From NCBI GenBank assembly GCA_017991315.1, contig JAGOQS010000002.1, forward strand, positions 806,001 to 870,000: 64,000 nt of DNA, given 5' to 3'. This DNA is from Ferrovibrio sp. (lineage in GTDB: Bacteria > Pseudomonadota > Alphaproteobacteria > Ferrovibrionales > Ferrovibrionaceae). The notes beneath the pieces were generated by a model, which was not told the DNA's origin, did not search any database, and saw only the letters and a list, made by a program, of their open reading frames with translations. Positions 54,113 through 61,807 of the stretch are shown here, piece after piece. The first letter of the stretch is position 1. Each line of letters starts with the position of its first letter. The position numbers were made by a program, and so were the translations under genes.

Positions 54113-54941
54113 AGCGAGCGCGGAAGCGGCTCGGGCTCTCGCCGAAAGTGCCGCGGAAACGGTGATTGAAGGTGGAGAGATCGCCGAAGCCGCTATCGTA
54201 GGCAATATCTGAAACCGGTTCCGGAGTCTCGCTCAGTTTCAGCGCCGCGCGGCGCAGCCGCAAGCGCAGCAGGAAATCATAGGGCGTGACGCCGGTGATG
54301 CGGCGGAAGCAGCGCAGGAAATGGTATTTGCTCATGCAGGCAATGCCGGCCAGCGCATCCAGATCGAGCGCCTCCCCGGCATGGGCCTCGATATGGCGCA
54401 GCACGCGGTCGATGCGGCGATGGTCGCGTGCATTCGGCGCCGCCACGCTGGGCGCCTTGCCGCTTAAGGTAGACACCACTTTCTCGGCCAGTGCGATCAC
54501 CGCTTCCTCGCGCAGTCCCTCCTCGCGCGCCGCCAGCAATTGCACCAGTGGCCGGGTCACATCCGGCAGGGCCGGCAGCATCGCGGCCGTGAAACGGAAA
54601 TTGCCGCCGCCGCCATTGCCGGCAGCGATCTCGGCGAATAATTCGGGCGCCAGATGCAGGCCGGCACAGCGGTCGCCGGTGGAATGATCATGGCCGCATT
54701 GGTAGCAACTGCCGGGATTGCCCAGCATCAGCGCACCGGGATGCAGCAAAGCCTTGCCGCTATCGGCGGCATAATGGAACGAGCCCTCCAGCACGGCGGC
54801 AATCGCCACCATGTCATGCCGCTCCTCGAACGGCCTGTCGCCCGGTCCGGCGCGGCAGACAAATTCGCTCAAGCGCCAGCCACGGCCCTGGCCGAGCAGA
54901 CGGCCAGTTGGCTGGGCAGGATGCAGCAGCGGCTTGGTCAT
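54069..54941 (-). CDS. AraC-family transcriptional regulator
   Basis: A 290-residue regulator. The N-terminal half is cupin-like, with Cys/His residues CYQCGHDHSTGDRCAG that could bind a metal. The C-terminal 100 residues hold two helix-turn-helix units: LDALAGIACMSKYHFLRCFR and ISDIAYDSGFGDLSTFNHRF with FRGTFGESPSRFRARFR. Convergent with the GNAT gene and divergent from a VOC gene, which it may control. Confidence 0.9.
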   Translation of the reverse strand: MTKPLLHPAQPTGRLLGQGRGWRLSEFVCRAGPGDRPFEERHDMVAIAAVLEGSFHYAADSGKALLHPGALMLGNPGSCYQCGHDHSTGDRCAGLHLAPELFAEIAAGNGGGGNFRFTAAMLPALPDVTRPLVQLLAAREEGLREEAVIALAEKVVSTLSGKAPSVAAPNARDHRRIDRVLRHIEAHAGEALDLDALAGIACMSKYHFLRCFRRITGVTPYDFLLRLRLRRAALKLSETPEPVSDIAYDSGFGDLSTFNHRFRGTFGESPSRFRARFRGLPGAGNRRAAG

Positions 54942-55034
54942 GGCTTAAGAATAGCAACATTCCCCAAGTGCCGGAATGGGCGATACGGCATGCTCCCCGT
55001 CCTCGACACAGAGGTCAATTCCAGGGAGTTGTGC

Positions 55035-55412
55035 ATGATCAACCATCTTTCCATCGGCGTGCGGGATATCAAGCGCACCAAGGCGTTCTACGATGCCGTG
55101 CTGGCACCGCTCGGCTATAGCTGCCTGTCATCCGGCGATAGCTCGCTAGGCTATGGCGACAAGGCCGTGGTGCTGTGGATCAGCACCACCGACAGCCCGG
55201 TGCCGGCGGATCCGAAATCCGGCCTGCATATCTGCTTCGATGCGCCGACGCGCGCCAGCGTCGATGCCTTCCACAAGGCGGCGCTGAAGGCCAAGGGGCA
55301 GGATAACGGCAAACCCGGCCTGCGCCCGGATTACGATGCCAATTACTATGCCGCCTTCGTGGTCGATCCCGACGGCTATCGCATCGAAGCCTATTGCGGC
55401 AAGGCGGGGTGA
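55035..55412 (+). CDS. VOC-family protein (glyoxalase/dioxygenase fold)
   Basis: A 125-residue protein starting MINHLSIGVRDIKRTKAFYD with the first metal-ligand His, and ending AAFVVDPDGYRIEAYCGKAG with the Glu ligand. CAGGGAG lies seven bases upstream of the ATG. Divergent from the AraC regulator. Function of this branch is unknown; may detoxify a small electrophile. It is followed by a pair of inverted REP-like palindromes. Confidence 0.88.
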   Translation: MINHLSIGVRDIKRTKAFYDAVLAPLGYSCLSSGDSSLGYGDKAVVLWISTTDSPVPADPKSGLHICFDAPTRASVDAFHKAALKAKGQDNGKPGLRPDYDANYYAAFVVDPDGYRIEAYCGKAG

Positions 55413-55422
55413 GACTCTGAAC

Positions 55423-55503
55423 GAGATGCCCGGGTCGAGCCCGGGCATGACGATGTTGAAAATTTAGGTCGTCATCCCCGGGCTTGACCCGGGGGTCTCT
55501 GAA
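55423..55503. repeat. REP-like palindromic elements, inverted pair
   Basis: ATGCCCGGG-tcgag-CCCGGGCAT (55426-55448) and CCCCGGG-cttga-CCCGGGG (55476-55494) are two copies of one ~35-base element in opposite orientation, each beginning GTCAT and ending TCTC. They lie between convergent genes and can act as bidirectional terminators or mRNA stabilisers. A related pair occurs at 61616-61690. Confidence 0.85.
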
Positions 55504-56520
55504 TCAATTCGTCGGCCTGGGGGTGAGCAGGCGGGTTTCGCCAATGCGCATCACCCAGGCATCTTCCTCGGCATAGCCGGCGTCCCGGGCCGCCTGGCGG
55601 AAACGCCCCGGCGGCTCAAACGGCGGCTCGTCGGTGAGCATGACAGTGCCCCAATGCATCGCCACGAGCCGCCGCGCGCCGAGATCGCGACCCAAAGCCA
55701 CGCCTTCCTCCGGGTTGGCGTGGTGGCCGGCCATGATGGCACGCGGCTCATAGGCGCCGATCGGCACCAGGGCATGATCGAACGGGCCATGGCGCTCGCC
55801 GATCTCACGGAACAGGGTTTCGTGATAGGCGGTGTCGCCGGTGAAGCAGAGTTTCTGCCCCTCGCCGGCCAGCGCGAAGCCGGCCCAGAGCGAGCGGTTG
55901 GCATCAAACGCCGTGCGCTTCGACCAATGCACCGCCGGCAGTGCCGTGATGGCGAGGCCATCGGCCTCATGGCGGTCATGCCAGTCAAGCTCGATCACCT
56001 GGCCGAAGCCATAGGGCTTGAAGAAAGCGCCTAGCTTCAGCGGCACCACCATGCTGATGCCGGCACGGTTCGGCAGCCGTTTCAGCGTGTCGGTGCAGAG
56101 ATGGTCATAATGGTTATGGCTGATCGCCACCACGTCAATCGGCGGCAGAGTCTCCGGCGTCAGGCCCGGCGCTACGAAACGCTTCGGCGACATGCCGCGC
56201 ACCGGCCCAGCTTCCTCGCCGAGATAGGGATCAAGCAGCACGGTCTTGCCGCCGAGGCGCAGCAGGAAGGCAGCGTGGCCAAGCCACATCAGCGCCGGCC
56301 CCTGCCCTTCCAGTGCGCGCCAGCCGGCCAGGGCCTCGTCGGCGCTCAGGGCATGGCCGGGCGGCAGCACCTGCGGCTTGCGGGCATTGCGCAGCATACG
56401 GCCGATGAAGCGCCAGTAGGTACCGGCATCGGGTGTCATGTGGCGGCTGCCCGGCGGATTGCGGAAGCCGGAGGCGGTGTGGTGCCAGGGTTTCGCATGA
56501 TTCGAGGGTTTCGCGCTCAT
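55504..56520 (-). CDS. MBL-fold metallohydrolase (NAPE-PLD/UlaG-like)
   Basis: A 338-residue beta-lactamase-fold protein: MWLGHAAFLLRLGGKTVLLD, the HxHxDH motif as HNHYDHLCTDTL, KPYGFGQVIELDWHD, CFTGDTAYHETLFREIG, and GHHANPEEGV, MHWGT. This matches the L-ascorbate lactonase/NAPE-phospholipase D group, which hydrolyse lipids or lactones. Start ATG at 56518-56520; a longer frame would prefix unrelated residues. Five bases downstream of the DUF2306 gene. Confidence 0.88.
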   Translation of the reverse strand: MSAKPSNHAKPWHHTASGFRNPPGSRHMTPDAGTYWRFIGRMLRNARKPQVLPPGHALSADEALAGWRALEGQGPALMWLGHAAFLLRLGGKTVLLDPYLGEEAGPVRGMSPKRFVAPGLTPETLPPIDVVAISHNHYDHLCTDTLKRLPNRAGISMVVPLKLGAFFKPYGFGQVIELDWHDRHEADGLAITALPAVHWSKRTAFDANRSLWAGFALAGEGQKLCFTGDTAYHETLFREIGERHGPFDHALVPIGAYEPRAIMAGHHANPEEGVALGRDLGARRLVAMHWGTVMLTDEPPFEPPGRFRQAARDAGYAEEDAWVMRIGETRLLTPRPTN

Positions 56521-56525
56521 GGCTT

Positions 56526-56921
56526 TCAGCCTCCGAACAGCACCCGGCCGAGGATACGGCCCGGCAGCAGAGTGAAGACACCGGCCAGTATCAGCCCGCT
56601 CCAGTAGGTGAGCAGCATGGCGCGGCGGTGCCAATAGAAATTGCCGCGCCGTGCGGCATAAATGGCGGCAGCCATGCCAACGGGCGTGGTGATCGAAAGG
56701 ATATGAATCGGGCTGAAGCTGCCGGGGAAGATTTCCCGGATGAAAAGCGACGAGCCGCTGGCCGTCAGCATCAGCAGGATGAAGCCCCAGCCCATCACTT
56801 TATGCGGCCCGGTGCCCTTGGGCCGCAACAATACAATCGTGCCGAGAACCAGGGCGCTGAGCGTGCTGGCGACATGGAGCTGGATCGCCGGGCTGGCGGC
56901 CAGAAGGGGGGCTAAAGTCAT
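56526..56921 (-). CDS. DUF2306 membrane protein
   Basis: A 131-residue protein with four transmembrane segments and the DUF2306 pattern: IQLHVASTLSALVLGTIVLL, KGTGPHKVMGWGFILLMLTA, SFIREIFPGSFSPIHIL, and RRGNFYWHRRAMLLTYWSG with conserved His residues. Function unknown. ATG at 56919-56921 chosen; a TTG two codons upstream is open. It forms a two-gene unit with the MBL hydrolase, in the position where pckA is often found next to chvI. Confidence 0.85.
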   Translation of the reverse strand: MTLAPLLAASPAIQLHVASTLSALVLGTIVLLRPKGTGPHKVMGWGFILLMLTASGSSLFIREIFPGSFSPIHILSITTPVGMAAAIYAARRGNFYWHRRAMLLTYWSGLILAGVFTLLPGRILGRVLFGG

Positions 56922-57023
56922 AGGCAAACGCTAGCGGCGGGCCTTAAAATCGCCTACGCCTTTCCTATCTAAAGCCTGTGACCACGGTCACGCGGCAATC
57001 ATGCTGTTGAGGGAGCCTGGATT

Positions 57024-57800
57024 TTGAGCGCCACCATTGCCCTGGTCGACGACGACCGCAACATCCTCACCTCCGTGTCCATCGCGCTGGAAGCCGAAGG
57101 CTACAAGGTGCGCACCTACAATGATGGCGCCGAGGCCCTGCGCAACATCACGCAGCAGACCTTTGACCTGGTGGTGCTCGACATCAAGATGCCGCGTCTT
57201 GATGGCATGGAAACGCTGAGCCGGCTGCGCCGCGTCAGCCAGGTGCCGGTGATCTTCCTCACCTCCAAGGACGAGGAGATCGACGAGGTGCTGGGCCTCA
57301 AGATGGGCGCCGACGACTATATCAAGAAGCCGTTCAGCCAGCGCCTGCTGATCGAACGCATCAAGGCGGTGCTGCGCCGCGCCGAGGCCAACAAGCCGGG
57401 CGCGGAAGAGACCGCAGCCGAGAAGATGATCCATCGCGGCCCGCTGACGCTGGACCCCTCGCGCCACAAATGCACCTGGAAGGGCGAGGATGTGGTGCTC
57501 ACCGTCACCGAGTTCCTGCTGCTGCAGGCGCTGGCGCAACGCCCCGGCCATGTGAAGAACCGCGATCAACTGATGGACGCGGCCTATGACGACAACGTCT
57601 ATGTCGATGACCGCACCATCGACAGCCACATCAAGCGCCTGCGCAAGAAGTTCAAGATGGCGGATGACGATTTCGATGCCATCGAGACGCTGTATGGCGT
57701 CGGTTACCGCTTCAAGGAAAGCGCCGTCGCCGACTCTGGCAGCACCGACTCAGGCAGCACCGGCTCAGCCGCCGCTGACAGCCCGGCCAAGGAAGACTGA
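57024..57800 (+). CDS. chvI: Response regulator ChvI (OmpR type)
   Basis: A 258-residue regulator paired with ChvG. Receiver domain with Asp pocket VDDDRN and phospho-acceptor Asp53 ([13 protein letters not shown]), Lys in KKPFSQRLL, then a winged-helix DNA-binding domain ([36 protein letters not shown]). The Ser/Gly/Asp-rich tail is extra. Start is TTG at 57024, with GGGAG eight bases upstream; no in-frame ATG or GTG fits. ChvI controls acid- and envelope-stress genes in alphaproteobacteria. Confidence 0.94.
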   Translation: MSATIALVDDDRNILTSVSIALEAEGYKVRTYNDGAEALRNITQQTFDLVVLDIKMPRLDGMETLSRLRRVSQVPVIFLTSKDEEIDEVLGLKMGADDYIKKPFSQRLLIERIKAVLRRAEANKPGAEETAAEKMIHRGPLTLDPSRHKCTWKGEDVVLTVTEFLLLQALAQRPGHVKNRDQLMDAAYDDNVYVDDRTIDSHIKRLRKKFKMADDDFDAIETLYGVGYRFKESAVADSGSTDSGSTGSAAADSPAKED

Positions 57801-57814
57801 GGCCGGGACAGCGC

Positions 57815-59410
57815 ATGGCCCAGGTCAGGACCAAGCGCCGCTGGATGTCGCCGCTGACGCGGCGCATCCTGCTGATCAATCTGGCGGCACCGATCCTGCT
57901 TGCCGCCGCCTTCCTGTATCTCGACCAGTTCCGCCTCGGCCTGATCGACACGCGGCTGAATGCCCTGCAATTCGAGGGCAACCTGATCGCCGGCGCGCTC
58001 GGCGAATCCGCCATCAGCCCCTATGAACTGGCGCCCGGCCTCGATCCGGACCTCTCGCGGCAACTGATGCGCCGCCTATCGGCGCAATCCTCTGCCCGTG
58101 CGCGGCTGTTCGATGGCGAGGGCGAGCTGATCGCTGATAGCCGCCTGCTGCTGGCCGCCGGGCGCGGCGTGGTGACACGGCAATTGCCGCCGCCGAATGT
58201 CGAACAGCCCTGGGATCAGGCGCTGATCAAGCTCTACGACAAGCTCAACGCGCTGTTCATGACCACGCTGGACCTGCCGCGCTATGCCGAACTGCCCTTC
58301 TCGCATGCCAACGATTATGTGGAAGTGATCCGCGCCCTGGATGGCGAAGTGGCGAACGAGATCCGCGATATCGGCGATGGCCGCCTGCTGCTTTCGGTAG
58401 CGGTGCCGGTGCAGGGCCTGCGCAAGGTGGTGGGTGCGCTGATGCTGACCATCGACAGCGCTGAAATCGACGCCCGGGTGCGCGAGGAACGTCTGACAGT
58501 GATGAAACTGTTCGCGCTGATCCTCGGCTTCACCGTGCTGGCCTCGCTCTACCTCGCCGCCGCCATCGTGCGGCCGGTGCATCGCCTGGCCGAGGCCGCC
58601 GACCGCATCCGCGCCGCCAAGGGCCGTATCGCGCATCTGCATATCCCGGATTTTTCCTCGCGCCGCGACGAGATCGGCGACCTTTCGGTGGCGTTCGGCG
58701 CCATGACCCAGGCCCTGGCGCAGCGCCTGGATGCCATCGAGCATTTCGCCGCCGACGTGGCGCATGAAGTGAAGAATCCGCTCACCTCCCTGCGCAGTGC
58801 CATGGAAACCTTCGCCCGCATCGAGAATCCGGAGGCCCGCGCCCGGCTGCTGGCGGTGATGCAGGACGATGTGCGGCGCATGGATCGCCTGATTAGCGAT
58901 ATTTCGGAAGCCTCGCGGCTGGATGCGGAACTCGGCCGCGCCGTCTCCGCCCCGGTGGATATCAATGCCCTGCTGACCAGCGTGGTGGGGCAGTATCAGG
59001 ACCAGGCGGAACCCGACCAGGCCAAGCTGAATTATCGCCGCGAAGGCAACGGGCCGTTCCTGGCGCCGGGCTTCGAGAGCCGCTTGGGCCAGGTGGTGCG
59101 GAACCTGATCGACAATGCATTGTCCTTCGCGCCGGCCGGCAGCAGCATCGACGTGGTGCTGCGGCGTGAACAGGGCCAAGTGGTGTTCACGATCAGTGAT
59201 GAAGGCCCCGGCATTCCACCGGAAAATCTGGAATCGATCTTCGAACGCTTCTACAGCGAGCGGCCGAGCAGCGAAGCCTTCGGCCTGCATTCCGGCCTCG
59301 GCCTTTCCATCTCGCGCCAGATCGTGCAATCGCTGGGCGGCGAGATCACGGCGGAGAACCGCAGCGACCGCGCCTCGGGCGCCCGCTTCACCGTCCGGCT
59401 GCCGGTATAA
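57815..59410 (+). CDS. chvG: Sensor histidine kinase ChvG (ExoS family)
   Basis: A 531-residue membrane kinase sensing the periplasm. TM1 about 17-36, periplasmic domain to about 225, TM2 about 230-250, HAMP (VRPVHRLAEAADRIRAAKGR), HisKA with phospho-His317 in AADVAHEVKNPLTSLRSAM, and HATPase motifs NLIDNALSFAPAGSSI, SDEGPGIP and GLHSGLGLSISRQIV. The protein follows chvI by 14 bases. The pair regulates envelope and acid adaptation and lies in its standard position before hprK. Confidence 0.94.
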   Translation: MAQVRTKRRWMSPLTRRILLINLAAPILLAAAFLYLDQFRLGLIDTRLNALQFEGNLIAGALGESAISPYELAPGLDPDLSRQLMRRLSAQSSARARLFDGEGELIADSRLLLAAGRGVVTRQLPPPNVEQPWDQALIKLYDKLNALFMTTLDLPRYAELPFSHANDYVEVIRALDGEVANEIRDIGDGRLLLSVAVPVQGLRKVVGALMLTIDSAEIDARVREERLTVMKLFALILGFTVLASLYLAAAIVRPVHRLAEAADRIRAAKGRIAHLHIPDFSSRRDEIGDLSVAFGAMTQALAQRLDAIEHFAADVAHEVKNPLTSLRSAMETFARIENPEARARLLAVMQDDVRRMDRLISDISEASRLDAELGRAVSAPVDINALLTSVVGQYQDQAEPDQAKLNYRREGNGPFLAPGFESRLGQVVRNLIDNALSFAPAGSSIDVVLRREQGQVVFTISDEGPGIPPENLESIFERFYSERPSSEAFGLHSGLGLSISRQIVQSLGGEITAENRSDRASGARFTVRLPV

Positions 59411-59496
59411 GCGCAGCATTGTCAAGCGGATAAGCGGCTTTATGCACGATGACGGCGTATTGACATGTGCGCTGCACAACGGCAGGCTCGCCCGCC

Positions 59497-59952
59497 ATGC
59501 ATATACTGTATGCAAGTTGCGTCGCCCTTGATGGCGGTGCCGTGCTGCTGCGCGGCCCTTCCGGCGCTGGCAAATCCGATCTCGCCCTGCGCCTCATCGC
59601 GCTGGGCGGACGCCTGGTATCCGACGACCGCACCCTGCTCGAACGCGAGGGCGACCGCCTGGTCGCCCGTGCGCCGGAACGCATCCGTGGCCTCCTGGAA
59701 ATCCGTGGCCTTGGCCCGGTGCCGGTGCTGCCGGCGCCGCCGACGCCCGCCGCCCTGATCCTCGACCTGGTGCCCTTGGCCGAGCTGCCACGCCTGCCGG
59801 AACCGAAGTTTGAAAACTTCTCGGGCCTGGACCTGCCGGTGCTGCCGGCTGAGGCGTTTTCGGCCAGCGCGGCTCTCAAGGTGCGCTACGCACTCGGCCG
59901 TGCCATGGCGGGCCAGGTCTTCACCCCGGCCGAAGCGACGGGAATGGCGTGA
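59497..59952 (+). CDS. hprK: HPr kinase/phosphorylase, short alphaproteobacterial form
   Basis: A 151-residue C-terminal-domain-only HprK that phosphorylates a serine of HPr. P-loop GPSGAGKS at residues 20-27, LVSDDRTLL, the HprK capture motif region RIRGLLEIRGLGPV, and LDLVPLAELPRL. The N-terminal regulatory domain of firmicute HprK is absent, as usual in this class. Start ATG at 59497; its TGA shares a base with the rapZ ATG. Confidence 0.92.
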   Translation: MHILYASCVALDGGAVLLRGPSGAGKSDLALRLIALGGRLVSDDRTLLEREGDRLVARAPERIRGLLEIRGLGPVPVLPAPPTPAALILDLVPLAELPRLPEPKFENFSGLDLPVLPAEAFSASAALKVRYALGRAMAGQVFTPAEATGMA

Positions 59953-60893
59953 TGAACCAGCCGGCCCCAGAGCACATCCGCCCAGGGCACACTCGCCCAG
60001 AACGCATCCGAGTGGTGGTGGTGACCGGTCTTTCCGGTGCCGGCAAGACCGGTGCGCTGAAAGTGCTGGAAGACCTTGGCTACGAGGCCGTCGACAATCT
60101 GCCGCTGTCGCTGCTGCGCCGCCTGCTCGTCAGCGACGGCGCCCAGGGCGACATGCCGCCGCGCGGCGCCATCGCCGCCGGCATCGACAGCCGCACGCGC
60201 GATTTCAATGCCGCCGCGCTGGTGCAGTTGATCCGCGAATTGAAGGCACGGCCCGAACTGGACGTGCAACTGGTCTATTTTGACTGCGAGGATGAAGTGC
60301 TATTCAAGCGCTTCACCGCCACGCGGCGACGCCACCCGCTCGCCGACGACCGCAGCGTTTCCGACGGTATCGCCGCCGAGCGCGCCATGATGCAGCCACT
60401 GCGCAGCGTTGCGGACCATGTGTTCGATACCTCGGCGCTGGCCTCGCCCGACATGCGCCGCCTGCTGGTGGCCTATTTCAGCCTCGCCAGCACGCCCACT
60501 TTAAGTATCTCGGTGACGTCGTTTTCCTATCGCCTCGGTCTGCCGCGCGAAGCCGATCTGGTTTTCGACGCCCGTTTTCTGCGCAATCCGCATTATGACG
60601 AAATCTTGCGCCCGCGCAGCGGTGACGATCCGGAAGTGGGCGCCTATATTGCTGCGGATCCCGATTGCGAGCCGTTCATGGCGCGCGTGACGGATCTGCT
60701 GGAAAGCCTGCTGCCGCGTTTCGACGCGGAAGGCAAACGCTTCCTGACAATAGCCATGGGTTGTACTGGCGGTCGTCACCGCTCGGTATACTTGGCTGAA
60801 GATTTGGCCCAGCGCTTGCGCTCGGCCGGCTATCCGGTCAGTCTGCGCCACCGCGACCGTGACCTGACAGGCCAAGACGGCATCACGCACTAA
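59952..60893 (+). CDS. rapZ: RapZ/YvcJ-family nucleotide-binding protein (RNase adapter)
   Basis: A 313-residue P-loop protein. GLSGAGKT at residues 25-32, DNLPLSLLRRL, FDCEDEVLFKRFTATRRRHPL, and the C-terminal domain with GCTGGRHRSVYLAEDLAQRL. E. coli RapZ targets GlmZ sRNA for RNase E cleavage to control GlmS; whether this homologue does so in alphaproteobacteria is unproven. TGATG overlap with hprK; 12 bases before the EIIA gene. Confidence 0.92.
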   Translation: MNQPAPEHIRPGHTRPERIRVVVVTGLSGAGKTGALKVLEDLGYEAVDNLPLSLLRRLLVSDGAQGDMPPRGAIAAGIDSRTRDFNAAALVQLIRELKARPELDVQLVYFDCEDEVLFKRFTATRRRHPLADDRSVSDGIAAERAMMQPLRSVADHVFDTSALASPDMRRLLVAYFSLASTPTLSISVTSFSYRLGLPREADLVFDARFLRNPHYDEILRPRSGDDPEVGAYIAADPDCEPFMARVTDLLESLLPRFDAEGKRFLTIAMGCTGGRHRSVYLAEDLAQRLRSAGYPVSLRHRDRDLTGQDGITH

Positions 60894-60905
60894 GAGACGA
60901 TAGGC

Positions 60906-61313
60906 ATGATCGGCATCGTTGTTGTCACCCATGGACGCCTGGCGGAGGAATTCATCCTCGCCACTGAGCATGTGCATGGCCCGCAGCGCAATATGCGCGC
61001 CGTCTGCATCGGCCCCGATGACGACATGGAGCAGCGGCGCAAGGATATCCTCGCTGCCGTCGCCGCCGTGGATGACGGCAAGGGCGTGATCGTGCTGACC
61101 GACATGTTCGGCGGCACGCCGTCCAATCTCGCCATCTCGATCATGAACCAGGCCAATGTCGAGGTGATCGCCGGCGTCAACCTGCCGATGCTGATCCGGC
61201 TGGCTCAGGTGCGCAGCAAATGCGACCTCGCAGCGGCCGTCACCGCGACGCAGGAAGCCGGGCGCAAGTATATCAACGTCGCCTCCAAGCTGCTGGCTGG
61301 AGACGGTCCGTAA
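60906..61313 (+). CDS. PTS EIIA component, mannose/fructose type
   Basis: A 135-residue EIIA-Man-fold protein: MIGIVVVTHGRLAEEFILAT with the phospho-accepting His9, GVIVLTDMFGGTPSNLAISI, and VIAGVNLPMLIRL. It receives phosphate from HPr. No EIIB or EIIC gene is nearby, so it probably has a regulatory role. Its TAA overlaps the HPr ATG (TAATG). Confidence 0.94.
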   Translation: MIGIVVVTHGRLAEEFILATEHVHGPQRNMRAVCIGPDDDMEQRRKDILAAVAAVDDGKGVIVLTDMFGGTPSNLAISIMNQANVEVIAGVNLPMLIRLAQVRSKCDLAAAVTATQEAGRKYINVASKLLAGDGP

Positions 61314-61594
61314 TGTCGGATTCCGTCGTTCGTTCCGTCACTATTGTGAATCAGCGCGGCCTGCATGCCCGAGCGGCGGCGAAGTTCGTGCAGGTGGTGG
61401 CGAAATACCCGCAGGCGCGCATCCAGGTGTCCAAGGACGGCCAGACCGTGAATGGCGAGTCCATCATGGGCCTGATGATGCTGGCCGGCACCCAAGGCTC
61501 CAGCATCGAGATCAGCGCCAACGGCGCCGAAGCCATCCCGGCCATGTCCGCCCTGGTCGAGCTGGTCGAGAACAAGTTCGGCGAAGCGGAATAA
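61313..61594 (+). CDS. HPr-like phosphocarrier protein
   Basis: A 93-residue HPr. The catalytic-site motif NQRGLHARAAAKFVQVV gives phospho-His18; the HprK target serine lies in NGESIMGLMMLAG. The C-terminal VELVENKFGE is typical. Translationally coupled to the EIIA gene. No EI (ptsP) is in the window. It likely reports nitrogen/carbon status to HprK and ChvGI. Confidence 0.95.
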   Translation: MSDSVVRSVTIVNQRGLHARAAAKFVQVVAKYPQARIQVSKDGQTVNGESIMGLMMLAGTQGSSIEISANGAEAIPAMSALVELVENKFGEAE

Positions 61595-61615
61595 CCCCCA
61601 CTTCCTGTTGCATGC

Positions 61616-61690
61616 GTCACCCCCGGGCCTGACCCCGGGGCCTTTTGCCACGCGCCAACGTGATGCGCGGGCCAGGCCCGGGGGTAACGG
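61616..61690. repeat. REP-like palindromic elements, second inverted pair
   Basis: Element GTCACCCCCGGGCCTGACCC (from 61616) and a reversed copy (61661-61688, minus-strand GTTACCCCCGGGCCTGGCCC). Same core as the pair at 55423-55503. It lies between HPr and ahcY and may terminate or stabilise the chvI-HPr transcript. Confidence 0.75.
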
Positions 61691-61711
61691 ATCAGGGAAG
61701 TCATTATATTC

Positions 61712-61735
61712 CTATATAAAGATTTCCTTATATAG
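61712..61735. promoter_or_regulatory. AT-rich near-palindrome in the ahcY leader
   Basis: CTATATAAAG (61712-61721) and CTTATATAG (61727-61735) form an imperfect dyad in a markedly AT-rich 35-base island about 75 bases upstream of ahcY. It may be the ahcY promoter and/or an operator. Confidence 0.4.
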
Positions 61736-61807
61736 TTCTGGACAGACCCCGGCCTGCCTGCTACAAACCCGGCCAACCGAAGCCGGTAAAACGCGGAGCA
61801 TGCGACG

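Noticed and set aside
57001-57027. Eight-codon reading frame just before chvI with its stop overlapping the TTG start
   Set aside because: Could be a leader peptide, but it has no visible Shine-Dalgarno of its own and the overlap can occur by chance. Not listed as a gene.
61740-61807. SAM/SAH-type riboswitch before ahcY
   Set aside because: GGAGCA occurs near the start, but the conserved loop and pseudoknot partner of the known SAM/SAH element are missing.
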